Source: Myotis daubentonii (Eukaryota > Chordata > Mammalia > Chiroptera > Vespertilionidae). From it: a stretch of 64,000 nucleotides of DNA. The notes under the pieces are model-generated. The model had not been told where the DNA came from. It saw only the letters and a list, made by a program, of their open reading frames with translations, and searched no databases. Within the stretch, counting starts at the first letter, position 1; every line of letters begins with the position of its first letter. Shown piece by piece: positions 31,315 through 43,560 of this stretch. The stretch is from positions 55,400,093 to 55,464,092 of the forward strand of contig NC_081849.1 in NCBI RefSeq assembly GCF_963259705.1, in the 5' to 3' direction. The translations under genes were made by a program, and so were the position numbers.

Positions 31315-31490
31315 TAGTCTTTGACAAAATGCATTTCTCAGTACCTGCAATTCTTCACCTATAAAATGGAAATGACAATTATAGCAATATCTTGGGAGAG
31401 TTGTTGAGATGATTAAATGAGATAATACGCTTAAAGCTCTTTAAACAATTATTAGGATACAATGAGTGCTTAATAGATGGTAGTTATTAA
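31315..31490 (-). repeat. MIR SINE (minus strand)
   Basis: TTCTTCACCTATAAAATGG, TTGTTGAGATGATTAAATGA and ACAATGAGTGCTTAATAGAT are the expected order of an inverted MIR. Confidence 0.75.
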
Positions 31491-31735
31491 TACTCTCAAT
31501 AACATTATCCTAAAAACTTCATGCAGTCACCATTGAGACATTTCTACCTGATAAGAGTAAGAGGAGAATAATTTATTAAATCACCTAATTATTAGACTCT
31601 CCTTAAATAGAGCCAGATTTTAGGTTTGTATCCTGAAGTTGCAACAGAAGGTCAGGAATCAAATGTGTGACTCAGAAAGATCCCTCTGGCAGTAAACAAC
31701 GAACTGAAATAAGCCCAGATGTGAGATTATGGCAA

Positions 31736-31946
31736 TAACAGTTCTCAACCTGTGGGTCGCGACCCCTTTGGCGGTCTAACGACCCTTTCACAGGGGTCGC
31801 CTAAGACCATCCTGCATATCAGATATTTACATTACGATTCATAACAGTAGCAACATTACAGTTATGAAGTAGCAACGAAAATAATTTTATGATTGGGTCA
31901 CAACATGAGGAACTGTATTTAAAGGGCCAGAGATTGAGAACCACTG
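31736..31946 (+). mobile_element. SPIN-like non-autonomous hAT (second copy)
   Basis: ACAGTTCTCAACCTGTGGG through GATTGAGAACCACTG, collinear with 7097-7306 throughout. No convincing 8-bp target duplication is seen, and the first few bases are altered. Confidence 0.85.
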
Positions 31947-32970
31947 GAAGGAAAGATTTGTTGATGATCTTAGATACAGGCAATGGCAGCTACTGTGCAA
32001 AGAATGGGAGACACATGAGATGTTTAAAAGAGACAAAAAATATAAAAGCATATCACTGAAGCAATATGGGTGGTATCAAATAAATCAGACCATATCAAGT
32101 TCTATTTTTTTACTTTCTAGAGCAGGGCTGCCTCTTACTTTTTATGGTATGTACTTCAGATATAACAATTATTACCAACTCAAATTTTATCTTGGTTCTC
32201 TCATTTTAAAAATAATGTTAATGTCTCACTGTAAAAGATAGAATGTTTACAGTTGGTAAAATATGATTAGCTTCATTAGTATATCAGCTAACTTATCCAC
32301 ATATTAATTAATATATTTGTGTTAATTGATAACTTTCATGTCTCACAACCAAGGTGCAAACTGGCATCATCTGACCTTCACAAGGCACATATGACACCAG
32401 TGATGTTTTGTTTTTTTTTCCCTTCTTACCAAGTTTGCAACTGCTAAAATTAATTGCACCCCAGGGCTGTTATATTATGCATGGATTGTCACCCAAATAA
32501 ATGACAATTTTTGAGAAGGAGTGAAAGAATAGGGATTTAGATATGTTCTCAGTGAATGATGCCAGCTACATGACAATTGACATGATACCAAATACAAGAC
32601 CACTAACTAATTAAGGCTATCAAACAAGTCCATACATTGTTGACATTGGCTTTTGAATTTTCTTTCAGTAAATTGGGGGAAAAACCCTTTCAGTATAGTT
32701 TTCACTAGATTTCTAAAACTAGAATTTATCATTTAATAAATCATAAAGCATGGTAATTTTTCTGTATCCATTTTTAACATGAAATGAAATAGCAACAATA
32801 TGCTTATATGTTATTTTTCCTATCTTGGAACTCAAAAGGAGCTAAGAAAGTCATGTTTACAATAGACAGGTAGAATTTTGTATGGGTCAAGGTTAAGTTG
32901 CTAGACTGTTTTATATATAAGATGTTTAATGTAAGTTTCCTGGTAACCAAAAAGCAAAAGCCTAAAGTTG
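31947..32970. other. Unique DNA, no gene seen
   Basis: No supported feature. Confidence 0.5.
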
Positions 32971-33172
32971 ATTCACAAAAGATAAAGACCAGGGAATTAG
33001 AACATACCACTACAGAAAATCACCAATTCACAAGGACAATGGAGGAAAAGAGAAGAAACAATGGAAATACAAAATAGCCAGAAAGCAATCATAAAATGTT
33101 ATTAGAAAGTCCTTACATATCAATAACTACTCTAAGTGTATAGTTGAATTCACCAATCAAAAAGCACAGGGT

Positions 33173-33341
33173 GGCCCAGCCATTTTTTTGGTCAATGGTT
33201 GCACCCGATCCCCAGTAGGGGGCGTTCAGGAGGCAGCTGATCCATGTTGCTGTTTCTCTCTCATCAATGTTTCTATTTCTCTCTCCCTCTCCCTTCCTCT
33301 CTCTAAAAGCAATAAAAACCTTTTTTTTATTCTTCTTCTTA
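33173..33341 (+). repeat. Ves SINE, 5' part rearranged, inside L1
   Basis: Starts GGCCCAGCCA and lacks most of the tRNA-like head. Body GATCCCCAGTAGGGGGCG and tail AGCAATAAAAACC. Direct repeats AAAGCACAGGGTG flank it (about 33161 and 33342). Confidence 0.85.
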
Positions 33342-33563
33342 AAGCACAGGGTGACTGGTTGAATTTAAAAAGTGACTCAATTATATGCTGCCTACAAGGG
33401 ACTCAAGCTTTAAAAATGCACAGACTCAAATTGAGGAATGAAATAAAACAGATATTTAATGCAAGTGAAAACCCAAAAAAGCAGAGGTAGCTATACTTGT
33501 ATCAGACAAAATAGACTTTAAGAGCAAAATGGTAACAAGAAACAAAGGAGTCATTATATATGA

Positions 33564-33877
33564 CTAGAGCCCGGTGCACTGATGGGGTCCCTCAGCCTGG
33601 CCTGTGCCCTCTCGAAACCGGCAGTGTCGAAGTGGCAGGAGGCCAGGAAGGAGCCCCAGTGGGGTGGGCCCAGCTCTGTTGCTGTTCATTCTGGCCCCAC
33701 TGCACCTGCCACCGCCACCACTGCGCTCGCCAGCCGTGAGCCCGGCTTCTGGTTGAGCGATACTCACACTGTGGGAGAGCACTGACCACCAGGGGGCAGC
33801 TCCTACATTGAGCGTCTGTCCCCTGGTGGTCAGTGCACATCATAGTGACTGGTTATTCCAGTCATAACGGTAGTTTA

Positions 33878-33880
<3 letters not shown>
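33564..33880 (-). mobile_element. HeliBat-type Helitron with CTCF-like palindrome, inside L1
   Basis: Plus strand opens CTAGAGCCCGGTGCACTG (partial hairpin). CCACCAGGGGGCAG (33786-33799) pairs with CTGTCCCCTGGTGGT (33816-33830). The usual TATATAGGA 5' end has been replaced by a TA microsatellite. L1 sequence is collinear on both sides. Confidence 0.87.

Positions 33881-33920
<40 letters not shown>
33881..33920. repeat. (TA)n microsatellite
   Basis: Pure TA run at the Helitron/L1 junction. Confidence 0.85.
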
Positions 33921-33924
<4 letters not shown>

Positions 33925-35073
33925 AAGTGAGTCAATTTATCAAGTAATATAACAAATATAAATACATATGCACTCAACATTGTATCACCTTGCTATATTA
34001 AGCAAATACTAACAGTTCTGAGGGAGAGATAGAAAACAATACAATAACAGGGGACTTAAGTAATCTTCTTTCAGCAATGGATACACATCCAGACCAAAAA
34101 TCAATAAGGAAACACAGGACTTAAACTACACATTAGATCAGATGGACTTCACAGGCATTTATAGAAAATTCTATCCAACAGTAGCAGAACACACATTCTT
34201 CATAAGTGCACAGGGAACATTCCCCAGGATAGACCATATGATAGGTCACAACATAATTCTTAGCAAATGAAATCATACCAAGTATCATTCCTAACCATAA
34301 TAGTATGAAACAAATCAACAAGATGAAAGCTAGAAAACTTACAAGCTTGTAAAAACTAAACAACATACTGCAGAAAAGCAAAAAGATCAAAGAAGAAATC
34401 AAAAAAGGGAGAAACTTGTCTCAAAACTAATGAAAATGGAAACACAACACACGAAAACCTATGGGATGCTGCAAAAAGCAGTTCTAAGAAAAGTTTATGG
34501 CAATAAATGCTTGCTTTAAGAAACAAGAAAGATCCCAAATAACCTAACTTTGCATCTCAAAGAGCTTGGAAAATAAGAACAAACTAAGCCCAAAGTGAGT
34601 AAAAGGAAGGAAAAAACAATGACCAAACTGGAAAGGAATAAAATAGATACCAGAAATATAAATAAAAAATCAACAGAACTAAGAGCTGGCGTTTTGAAAA
34701 GATACACAAAATTAACAAAATGAAAACCACAATAAAATATCTATCACCTCACACCTGTTAGATTGGCTATCATCAAAAACACAAAAGATAATAAATGCTG
34801 GCAAGGGTGTGGAAAAAATGGAACCCTCTTAGTGGGAATGTAAATTGGCTCAGCCACTATGGAAAACAGCATGGAGGTTCCTCAAGAAATTAAAAATAGA
34901 TCTACCATATGCTCCAACAATCCCACTTCTGAGTATATATACAAAGAAAATGGAAACAGGTTAATAAAAATGTCTGCACTCCCATGTTCATTGCAGCATT
35001 ATTCACAATAGCCAAAATATAAAAACAATCTAAGTGTCTGGCAATGGATGAATGGGTAAAGAAGATGGGGTGT

Positions 35074-35075
<2 letters not shown>

Positions 35076-35106
<31 letters not shown>
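35076..35106. repeat. (CA)n microsatellite
   Basis: Pure CA run in the L1 3' region. Confidence 0.9.
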
Positions 35107-35109
<3 letters not shown>

Positions 35110-35656
35110 GAATATCATTCAGTCATGAGGAAGGAAGGACATGGTGAACCTTGAAGACATTATATGTGAGAGAAGTCAAACAAAAACAAATAATGACATC
35201 ATTTTCAGAATTTAAAAATGTCGAAGACACAGAAATAGAAGGGCAAATGGTGGTTACCAGGGGCTAAGGTGGGAAAGTCAGGGAGATGTTTAGGGAACAT
35301 CTGAAAATCTAATGCACAGCATATTGATTATAATTAATAATACTGTTATAAATTTCAACGTTGCTAAGAGACTAGATCTTAATTGCTCTCACTAAGAAAA
35401 AAACAATAATTATGTGGGAGTCATATTGCAATAGATAAATGTATCAAATCAACACACCCTATATCTTAAGCTTACTATTATATTTAAATTATATCTCAAT
35501 AAAAAGTATTATTCTGGATTTTATTGGAAAGCAATCAGACCTACCTCTAGGATTAAATTTCATGATTAGGGAGATCAAATCTAATTTGTACTTTCACTTA
35601 TTAAAAATTGGGGTTTTTTTCTGAATCAATGCCATACTTCTTAAAATAGAGACCTA

Positions 35657-35876
35657 TGCCCTGGCCGGTGTGGCTCAGTTGGTTGGAGCCTCCTCCCCTA
35701 CAGGGGAAAGTCGTAGGTTTGATTAGTGATCAGGGCACAAATCTAGGTTTCAGGTTCGATTCCTGGTCAGTATGTATACAAGAGTCAACAGACTCATATA
35801 TCTGTCACATCGATGTTTCTTTCTCTCTGTCCATCTCCCACCCACTCTTCTTCCCTCCCTCCCTAAAATCAATTTT
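35657..35876 (+). repeat. Ves-related SINE, older variant
   Basis: GCCCTGGCCGGTGTGGCTCA head with CAGTTGGTTGGAGC instead of CAGTGGATAGAGC. Direct repeats near AAAATAGAGACCT (35643) and AAAATGGAGCCCT (35878) have two differences. Confidence 0.85.
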
Positions 35877-35890
35877 AAAAATGGAGCCCT

Positions 35891-37200
35891 GTGATTATTC
35901 AGTACAATGCAATTGATATATTCTTAGTGGAATGCTAGTTCATTTCCCAGACCAAGCTCCTTAAATTAGGAGTGGAGGATGAAAGGGCATAAAGAGAAGA
36001 GCAAAAGATAGGAAAGGAATAAAAAGGAGAAAGACAGACAGGGAAGCCGTGAACACCTGCCTTAAAGCAGAGACCTGATTAACAACAGTCGTCTGCCAAT
36101 GATGTGGAAGCAATGCTGCTGTTGCTGGTTGGATACGCGCCTTGTCCTCCTAACAGGAAGCCCTGTTTGGTGCCTTCGCGTCCAGCCCACCGTAGAAAAC
36201 AGCCATCCTGCTCCAGACTATACTCTCTGCCGGGCTGACCCACAAAACGAGAAATAATAAATGTCTATTGTACGCCCCCGAGTGTGGGGATGCCGGGTGA
36301 GAACTGATACATGACACTCATCCACTGAGACTGTTAAATTGATTCAGCAGCCAGGTTTTCTTTGGCTGAAAAATAGGACCAATAACGCAACTAACACAGC
36401 AGAGTGCCACCGCCCCATGGCTGAGAAACACTGGCCTTGATGACAGGAGATCCAACTCTGTAGCTGAAGGTGCTGTTGGTAGAATTTAATGTCAGCGGCA
36501 TTAAAACTATGTTGTGGGTGCCCTGGTTTTTAGAAACAGCTTCAAAGGCTGTGTTGAAAGAAAGGCCAACATTCTGCTCTGCTCCTCCTGGCCCACATGT
36601 GCTAAATACAGCTCTTCCCTTTCGGGGACGCTTTCCTTTCAAAAAGAGGCCCAACAGAAAAGAAAGCTTTATAAAGAGGGGACTATCATTAATTTTGTCC
36701 AACTGCGTTAAGTATTTCTACGCCAAGACCCAGAGAAGTAGGGTGGTTTGTTTAAGTTCCTGCGAGTGGAAAGTCAGAGGAGGAATCCAAACGCTTCTCC
36801 AGCACCGGCCTCAGGGCTTTGGCTCCTACCACATCCTGAGACTTGGCTTGGAGGCCGACGACGGCTTCTGAAACCCCGGAGCGCTAGGACTCCATGAACC
36901 AAGTGACTAAAGCATCTGCAGTTTGATAATTTTTCATTTAATCAAGTATTTATTAAGCAACCATCATTGTCACCCACAAGGAGGTCCTATTCTGTGCATG
37001 TTCCGTTTTAAAGGAGGAAGCCAATCTAAATATATAAAATAGCAGGACTGAAGTAGCATTTTTACCAATCTCTAAGTCTCAATTACCACTGTGTGTTTAA
37101 TAAGGTAAGCAAAAATCCATTCCTCCTCCTCTTCCTTTTTAAAAAATATTCAGTCCTTTCTACATATTCTGTACGTATCTTTTAATATTGAGTGTTTGGT
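35891..37200. other. Unique DNA, no gene seen
   Basis: Overlapping plus and minus reading frames at 36391-36871 have no recognisable domain. No repeat was identified. Confidence 0.45.
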
Positions 37201-37202
37201 TT

Positions 37203-37412
37203 TTTTAAATATTTTTTTATTGATTTCAGAGAGGAAGGCAGAGGCAGAAAGAGACAGAAACATCAATGATGTGAGAGGATCATTGACTGGCTGCCTCCTG
37301 CACACCCCACACTGGGGATTGAGCCCGCAACCCTCATGTGCCCTGACTAGGAATCGAACCTGTGACCTCCTGGTTCATAGGTCGATGCTCAACCATGAGC
37401 CACGCCAGCCAG
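37203..37412 (-). repeat. Ves SINE (minus strand)
   Basis: TTTTTTTATTGATTTCAGAG to CCACGCCAGCCAGG, with AGTGTTTG at both flanks (37190 and 37415). Confidence 0.92.
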
Positions 37413-38015
37413 GCAAGTGTTTGTTTTTAATGTCATCAAATAGAAAGAGTGGGAACTTTACCCCAATACTAAGCCATCATTTTATTGAATTGCCCACACA
37501 CGAACATACAATTTGAGTATTGTAAATGAGCTCTATTAATTTTGCAAACGGAGAGCAAGTCAATAGTGCTTGCTCACAAGGTCAAGGCTAATGAGTGCAC
37601 TTTATTTTTCCCTTCTACTCTGCAGTAAGCAATGAACTCTCAGGTGAAATAGGTTCAAAAATAACTATTGAGTAGATGATAAAATGATATATCAAAACGA
37701 AAACCCCTTTTTCTTTGATAAGGAACCTCCTGTCTCATGGTAAAGTCCATTATCTGGTTTGCCAAAGGTGAATCTTTATCAAACAGCTTTCATTAAAAGT
37801 GAACGTGCAACCTTTTTCCTCACTCTGGTATTTCAAATACTGATCTCATCCTGAAACTCCCTCACAGATACACTCCCAAATTTTGTTTAACCAAATACGT
37901 GGGTACTCTGGGACCCAGTCGGGTTGACATGAAATTAATCATCACAATTAGGTTAATCAAGTTAAAGGTAGGGAGATGTATGTGTTCTTATTTTTTGAAA
38001 TTTCCACTTCTCCAT
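37413..38015. other. Unique DNA, no gene seen
   Basis: No supported feature. Confidence 0.5.
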
Positions 38016-38285
38016 TGATTCAACAAACATTTGTTGAACACCTCTCGTTACCAGGTACTGTTCTGCATAATAGAGACAGAAAAGTAAACATAAACAAGAC
38101 TTCAGCTGTCGATGGGGCTTACATCCTAGCTAGGAGCAGATGACACATGCCCTTAAACATCTGTAGTACAGACAATTAAATAGGCAGATTAGCAGAGCAT
38201 GACAGGTGGATCCCAAATTGAATGCATGGCCAGGGAAGCTACTCTAAGAAGCTGACATTTGGGCTGAGATCTGAGTGACAAGAAA
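38016..38285 (+). repeat. Ancient L2-like repeat
   Basis: ATTCAACAAACATTTGTTGA, CCAGGTACTGTTCTGCATAA, GGGGCTTACATCCTAGCTAG and GGGCTGAGATCTGAGTGAC are in the order of a widespread ancient mammalian LINE-type repeat. The family assignment is from memory. Confidence 0.55.
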
Positions 38286-39295
38286 TGAATGTATGTGTTC
38301 TTCATATGACATTTTCCATGTCCAGAGTATCCTGAGGACTTTCAAGCTCTGGGATATTGGCTTAAAAATTCTGAAACTGTAAAATGTCTTAAGTGATTTA
38401 TCAACTTTGATGCAAATTGACTTTTATCAAATTATTACTCTAAATGGTAGTAATTTTTATGTATGTTATCAGTAATAGTGGATTAAGTAATTTATCAATG
38501 TCATCTCCATAAAGTTTACATCACTTTGGTTCTCAACTTTCTTTTATATCCCAGACACATAGAACTTAAAAAGGCACAACACACAACTATTTTTCTAAAG
38601 AATATTTCAATAAGTGTATAGGATCAAGTTATAAAGCAAACCACTAGCTTTGTATGAGTATATGTTTACCTGGGAATGGGGAGACACCATGGGGAAAATG
38701 ATGACTTACGAGTGGAAAACCATGAAAATAAATCCAAATTGTGCAACTTTAAAAAAAAAAAGTGCACATGCCCATTTTCCTACGCAGGGTAAATGAATAC
38801 ACACACGAATAACAACTTTACACATAAGTAATCATACTGATCAGTTCAAAAAGACGTTTTGAAAAGGCTTACCAGAAACCATCAAAGATAGAGCTAGAGC
38901 AAATTTTTAAGAGTCATACATTTAAGCCCCTTGGCTACTTCAGAATTGTTAATAAGGGACTTGCTACATGTTAGATAAATGTGGACAGTATGCTTCTCTC
39001 TGGTACCCATAGAGACATCTTCACACATTTCAAATGCAATAAAATTGATGCAGATCTTTCTTTATATTTCAAGAATTGATCCCATTCCTGCCTTGGAAAA
39101 AGATGTAGAAAATTCCTTAGATTCAGCTTCAGCTACGATTTTGGGGATCAGATGCCACTTTTACTACATTTGGTCATTTAAGTCTGAGCAGGCTGACAAG
39201 GCAAAAATGACTATCACCTCCTTTCCACAGATAAGAAAACTGAGAATCAAAAATATGTCAGAAAAATAGTAACTAGTAGAACAACCTTAAAGATA
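38286..39295. other. Unique DNA, no gene seen
   Basis: Possible MIR traces near 39200-39260 (CACAGATAAGAAAACTGAG). Confidence 0.4.
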
Positions 39296-39570
39296 CTACC
39301 TGTAGTTGCTAGAGTAATGCCTCCCCACCCCCCTCCCCCGAAAAGATACCCACATCCTACTCATTAAAACCAGTGGCTGAGGGGAGTTAAGATGGCAGAT
39401 AGAATTGAAGTTGCTAATCAACTGACCTTAAAATAGGTAAATTACCCTGGGTTAATTAAAGTGGGTCCAATGTAACCACAGGGTTCTTAACAGAGGAAGG
39501 GGGAGGAGGAGATGTTGTTTTTCAATAATTATATATGTGAGTCAGAGGGAGATTAGAAGATGCATAGAAG
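39296..39570 (+). repeat. Ancient interspersed repeat, class uncertain
   Basis: GATACCCACATCCTACTCAT, AATTACCCTGGGTTAATTAA and GGGTCCAATGTAACCACAGG are diverged forms of a common mammalian repeat. I cannot place it in a class with certainty. Confidence 0.4.
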
Positions 39571-39639
39571 AGGCCCCAAAACGTGTGGCCCCTGGTGTAT
39601 GTCTCAGAGGTTTCTATGCGGTACGCAATGTGTTAATTA

Positions 39640-39750
39640 ATAAAGAAAAAAATAAAAGAAAAAAGAAAAGAGAGAGAAGTAGAAGGAGGTGGAGGAGAAA
39701 ATGAAGGGGGAGGTGGAGAAAGAGGAGGCAGAGATGAAGGAGATTGAGAT
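39640..39750 (+). repeat. Polypurine tract
   Basis: About 110 bases, mostly A and G (AAAAGAAAAGAGAGAGAAG, GGAGGTGGAGGAGAAAATG), with few pyrimidine interruptions. Confidence 0.8.
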
Positions 39751-41085
39751 CACACTGTAGAAACATTAAATAGCTATAAGGTGATTAGAGATGAAGATTT
39801 TAGAAACTTTGTATTCCAGTGCTATTTCTAATTCCTCCATCTCTGCAAAGCTGCTAACAAATCCCACTCTCCCAATAGTTATAATTTCATCTTATCTTTG
39901 AAAATAAACACGAGAAACTGTCAAATGCCATCTTCTTTCCAAAATCAAGCTATATGTCAATAGTAGAGCATTCCCCGGATTTTCTAGTCCAGTAAACATT
40001 GCCTAAAAAGGAATGACGCTGGTCTGGCATTAATTCCTAGAAAATTTATCCTATGACCACCGCATTCTTTTCTAAGGATTCACAAAGTGACTATTTAATA
40101 ATGCATTTGAGAACTTGACCAGGGGATGATGTCATGCTTGCACATCAACCCTAGTTTGGAATTATCCTATTCTTTGATATTTCAGTCTTTGACACCAGGC
40201 TGTTAATGACTTCCCATTGGCAAACAATCCCAGTGGCAAAGGCCATAAAAACTATTTCTGCATGAATTTTTCACTGTTTTGCAATATGAAGAATATTTTC
40301 TTAGTATGAAAAGGTATTTTCAAAATAGCAGAACTCCCATCCACATAAAACATTGGGTGCTTCCAAGTCAGGGGATTAAGTCCTGCTGCTTTCTTTTTGT
40401 CACCCATGGATTTTACAGACTTTCCAATGGAGTGCTACCCCTACTGCACAAATGTAATGAATTTACTCATTCAACAAATGGTTACTGAGAAAAAAGTTCT
40501 TACTTGATTACTATGTACTAAATACCAAGCTGAACACTGATGAGACAGAAAAGGCAAAATCTGAGCCAACAGAGTTTACTTTTTTTTTTCGTCATCACCA
40601 AAACAAATTTTAATCTATTGAAAGAAATTTTCTAAGAAATTGTAAATCTATAGGTTAGAACCGAAGTATGATGTTCATTATTAACAGTAACACAAAGGAT
40701 CACATATTCCACTACAGGACTTCTCAGAGCCTTGAATATGCTAATATCCAAATTTACATGGAAAGGGATTCCCCTTTTGCCCTTGAGAACTCTGTTATCA
40801 CTGAGCTACTCAAAAGGAATTCTAAGGCAAGCAATGAATAAGTGCAAGAGTAAACAATGCAGATCATATGCACAAGAGAACCAACATAAGGATCTTACAG
40901 GAAAAAGAGAAATTTATCTTTATACTAATGTGAGTAGCTTCAGAATATATTCTATATATATGTACATTGATTCCCAAATTTAAGAATCCTGTATACAAAA
41001 CTGAATGGAGAATTTTCGCATCACTCAGATTTTTTCTTTTAGTAAATTATTTTAAACTCTTCAAATAAAACCCAATGCTATCCCC
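39751..41085. other. Mostly unique DNA, possible L2-like trace
   Basis: TTTACTCATTCAACAAATGG and GGTTACTGAG near 40455 resemble the start of the L2-like repeat class. No gene seen. Confidence 0.4.
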
Positions 41086-41087
41086 TA

Positions 41088-41490
41088 AACAGGGATTCTC
41101 AACCTCTAGTCTAGAGAGCACTTATATAGAAACTCTTAGAATGTTCATTAAAAAGTATACATTTCTTTTTTTAATATATTTTTATTGATTTCAGAGAGGG
41201 AGAGACAGAAACATCAATGATGAGAGAGAATCATTGATCGGCTGCCGCTTGCATGCCTCCTATTGGTGATCAAGTCAGAAACCCTGGCATGTGCCCTGAC
41301 CAGGAATTGAACTGTGACCTCCTGGTTCATTGATCCACGCTCAACCATTGAGTTGCACTGGACAGACAAAAAAAAGTAAATTTCTTAACCTTCAATCAGA
41401 ATCTCTGGTAGTGATATCCATAAAACTGCATATTTTTAACAATTCTTCTAGTGATTCATATGCACAACAAAATAGGAGAGGCACTGAACT
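41088..41490 (+). mobile_element. MER5-like hAT relic split by a Ves
   Basis: Left part GGGATTCTCAACCTCTAG (41092). Right part AATCAGAATCTCTGGTAGTG (41394) to ATAGGAGAGGCACTGAA (41470). The parts join logically if the Ves is removed. Confidence 0.6.
41165..41372 (-). repeat. Ves SINE (minus strand)
   Basis: TATTTTTATTGATTTCAGAG to the inverted head CAACCATTGAGTTGCACTGG. Near-matching AGTATACATTTCTT and AAGTAAATTTCTT flanks. Confidence 0.9.
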
Positions 41491-41945
41491 AGAGTCCAAT
41501 CTGTCCTACACTTGTTCCGTTATTTTAAGAAACATCTTCCTATGGTGCATTATTTTGAATTTCCCAGGCAATGGGATACAATGGTACTAGAACTAATAGG
41601 AATCCACAGGTGACTGAGAAGCACTATTGCGTCAAGTGTGGCAACCTTATTAAAATTCAATCCTTGTAATGGGGGGTGGGGGGAGGTAAGCAATAACAAA
41701 GGTGGCTAGTTTGGGATTAATTTCCATCTCATTATTGCAAATTGGAAAAGCTAAGAAATTAGAGGAAGGAAGATAATGAGCTTGAACATAATGAGATAAT
41801 ATATTTCTAAGCATCTTTAATACATATTTATTCCTTAAGAAGTTAAAAATTAGTTTCTGGAATGCAAAGAAGATTCTGGGAAAATGGCATCCTGAGCTTA
41901 AATTCCTGGGTCCCTTGTCCTTCCCTCAGCTCCTTGTTAAAGAGA
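41491..41945. other. Unique DNA, no gene seen
   Basis: No supported feature. Confidence 0.45.
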
Positions 41946-41951
41946 CTAAAC

Positions 41952-42392
41952 TGTGGAGAGCAGCTACAGTGTTTGGACAGGTTCAAGCCTTGGACTAATG
42001 AGAGGGCACAGTCCTCTCATGGCCACGTGCAAGTCCCAGCTTAGAGGGCAGAGCCCTCCCAGCACAATTATAGCCAACAGCTATAGTTGTAAGCTTGAAC
42101 CTGTGGTCCGAACACATGGTCCCACGTGTCTGAGTGATAGGGGCTTGATAGAGTTCAGGTGCATGTAATTGAGTAGGATCGAAACCCATAAGAATGTTGT
42201 AAACATCTTGACCACACCCTTGCTTTGCCTCATGGAAGCTGACTATAAAATAAAGACACGGCTTGTAGTCCATGGCACTATCTCTCCATCAGAGAGGGCA
42301 GCGTCCCACTCAGACCCAGCTTTATTCTCCTCTTCTCTAAATCCTTCACCACCCCCACTCAGGGTCACCCTTGGCCATGCCAGCGTGGCACA
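41952..42392 (+). repeat. Solo LTR of a second endogenous retrovirus
   Basis: Starts TGTGGAGAGCAG and ends GCGTGGCACA (TG...CA). Flanking hexamers CTAAAC (41946-41951) and CTTAAC (42393-42398) differ at one base, consistent with a 6-bp duplication (usual for ERVK/betaretrovirus-like elements). GACTATAAAATAAAGACAC near 42241 offers an overlapping TATA-like and AATAAA signal. No internal viral region adjoins it. It is unrelated to the LTR at 9973. Confidence 0.72.
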
Positions 42393-42398
42393 CTTAAC

Positions 42399-42935
42399 AA
42401 ATTAATCTGGATGGTAAAAGCACAGTTAGTATTTCACTGTTGATAATGTCTGAGGAGAACCTATGCTATCAACAAAACTTAGGGTTAAGGCTCCTGAGAG
42501 GTTAGGTGGCAGACACTGGTAGACTGTTTTAGGGGTAGGGAAACAGATATCTACTCTTTGATTTCTTTTGAGGGTGGCCCATTTAATCAATTAAAATAAA
42601 TCCAGAAGACAGTATACTCACAAACTGAGTCATCTGTGGCCCATTGATCAAAATGAGCCATTTCTCTTTTGCTTGGTGCTAAACAGACCTAAACGAAGAA
42701 CATCTCCCGGTTCCCCAGGAGAATACTCACAGTTTTCTGCCTTCCCACCTGCAGAAGATTCCCAGGATTGCCACAAAGAAGTCAGCAGATCTGTGTGTTG
42801 CGTGCTGAGGTTTCTAATACCCAGGGGCAGGAAATGAAAAATTACAAATCACCAATGTAAACACCATAAAGACATTGACTATAAGAAAAAAAGTGAAGTT
42901 ACCCAAAAGAAAACATAGTCAAGGGATGTGAAAAA
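42399..42935. other. Unique DNA, no gene seen
   Basis: No supported feature. Confidence 0.45.
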
Positions 42936-42939
42936 GACA

Positions 42940-43560
42940 ATACAGAAACACCCACTTAATAAAGCCTCTAGCATGTGCGTACAAGACAACATGTACTGAA
43001 ATATGCATTTCATTATTACCAAAAAATGAAAGTAACCCATTTTTTAAATTATTGTTTATTCATGTAGTTAATATGGAATGAAACTGAATTAAATAGAAAC
43101 ATGAATCAATATGGATAAATCTCAAAAACCTAATATTACATGAGAAAAAGCAAAGACGGATTATAAATGCACTATGATGCTATGTTCATAATTTTATAAA
43201 CCATATAATACCATACAGGGTGGGGCAAAAGTAGGTTTACAGTTGTTCATATGGAAAATACAGTAGTTAATAATAATACAAGAATAAACTGTTTTTGAAT
43301 AGTCTCAAGTGTAAAACCACATTGGCCCCACCGTATATTTATGCATTTATATATAGACAAAATCTGCATAGAAATAACAAAGAACAAATTGAGTATTATG
43401 ATTATCTCTGAAAAAAGAGCCAAGAAAATATGACCAGAGAACTTAGTGATTTCAGAGACTCACTACTGAAGCTCTAATGTTTTATTTTTACAAAACAAAC
43501 CATAATAGGGGGTAAGGGAAAGAAAATAAGGAAAAATTATGATTTCAGTAATGTGTTCAA
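42940..43560 (+). repeat. Old L1 3'-region relic
   Basis: AATATGGATAAATCTCAAAA, ATTACATGAGAAAAAGCAAA and ATTATGATTATCTCTGAA resemble the L1M 3' region. It is split by the mariner MITE. Confidence 0.55.
43216..43333 (+). mobile_element. mariner-type MITE
   Basis: CAGGGTGGGGCAAAAGTAGG at the left is inverted in part at the right (ATTGGCCCCACCG). TA duplications at 43214-43215 and 43334-43335. Internal TATGGAAAATACAGTAGTTA is shared with the 46385 copy. Confidence 0.9.

Larger units (their letters stand above)
32975..35510 (+). pseudogene. Old L1, interrupted and internally deleted
   Basis: ORF2 begins in the region of ACATATCAATAACTACTCTA (about 33115). It continues through AAAATAGACTTTAAGAGC (33508), then after insertions CAATGGATACACATCCAGA (34075) and GACCATATGATAGGTCACA (34232). 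Around 34735 the sequence jumps to the C-terminal part (CACCTCACACCTGTTAGATT). It ends with a 3' UTR carrying TGGTTACCAGGGGCTAAGG (35252). A Ves (33173), a Helitron (33564) and microsatellites break it up. ORF2 normally encodes the L1 endonuclease/reverse transcriptase; here it is far from intact. Divergence suggests an L1M-class element much older than its insertions. Confidence 0.85.

Noticed and set aside
36391..36871. Overlapping open frames of 103 and 133 codons
   Set aside because: No recognisable domain, no convincing splice sites, and opposite strands are equally open; consistent with chance.
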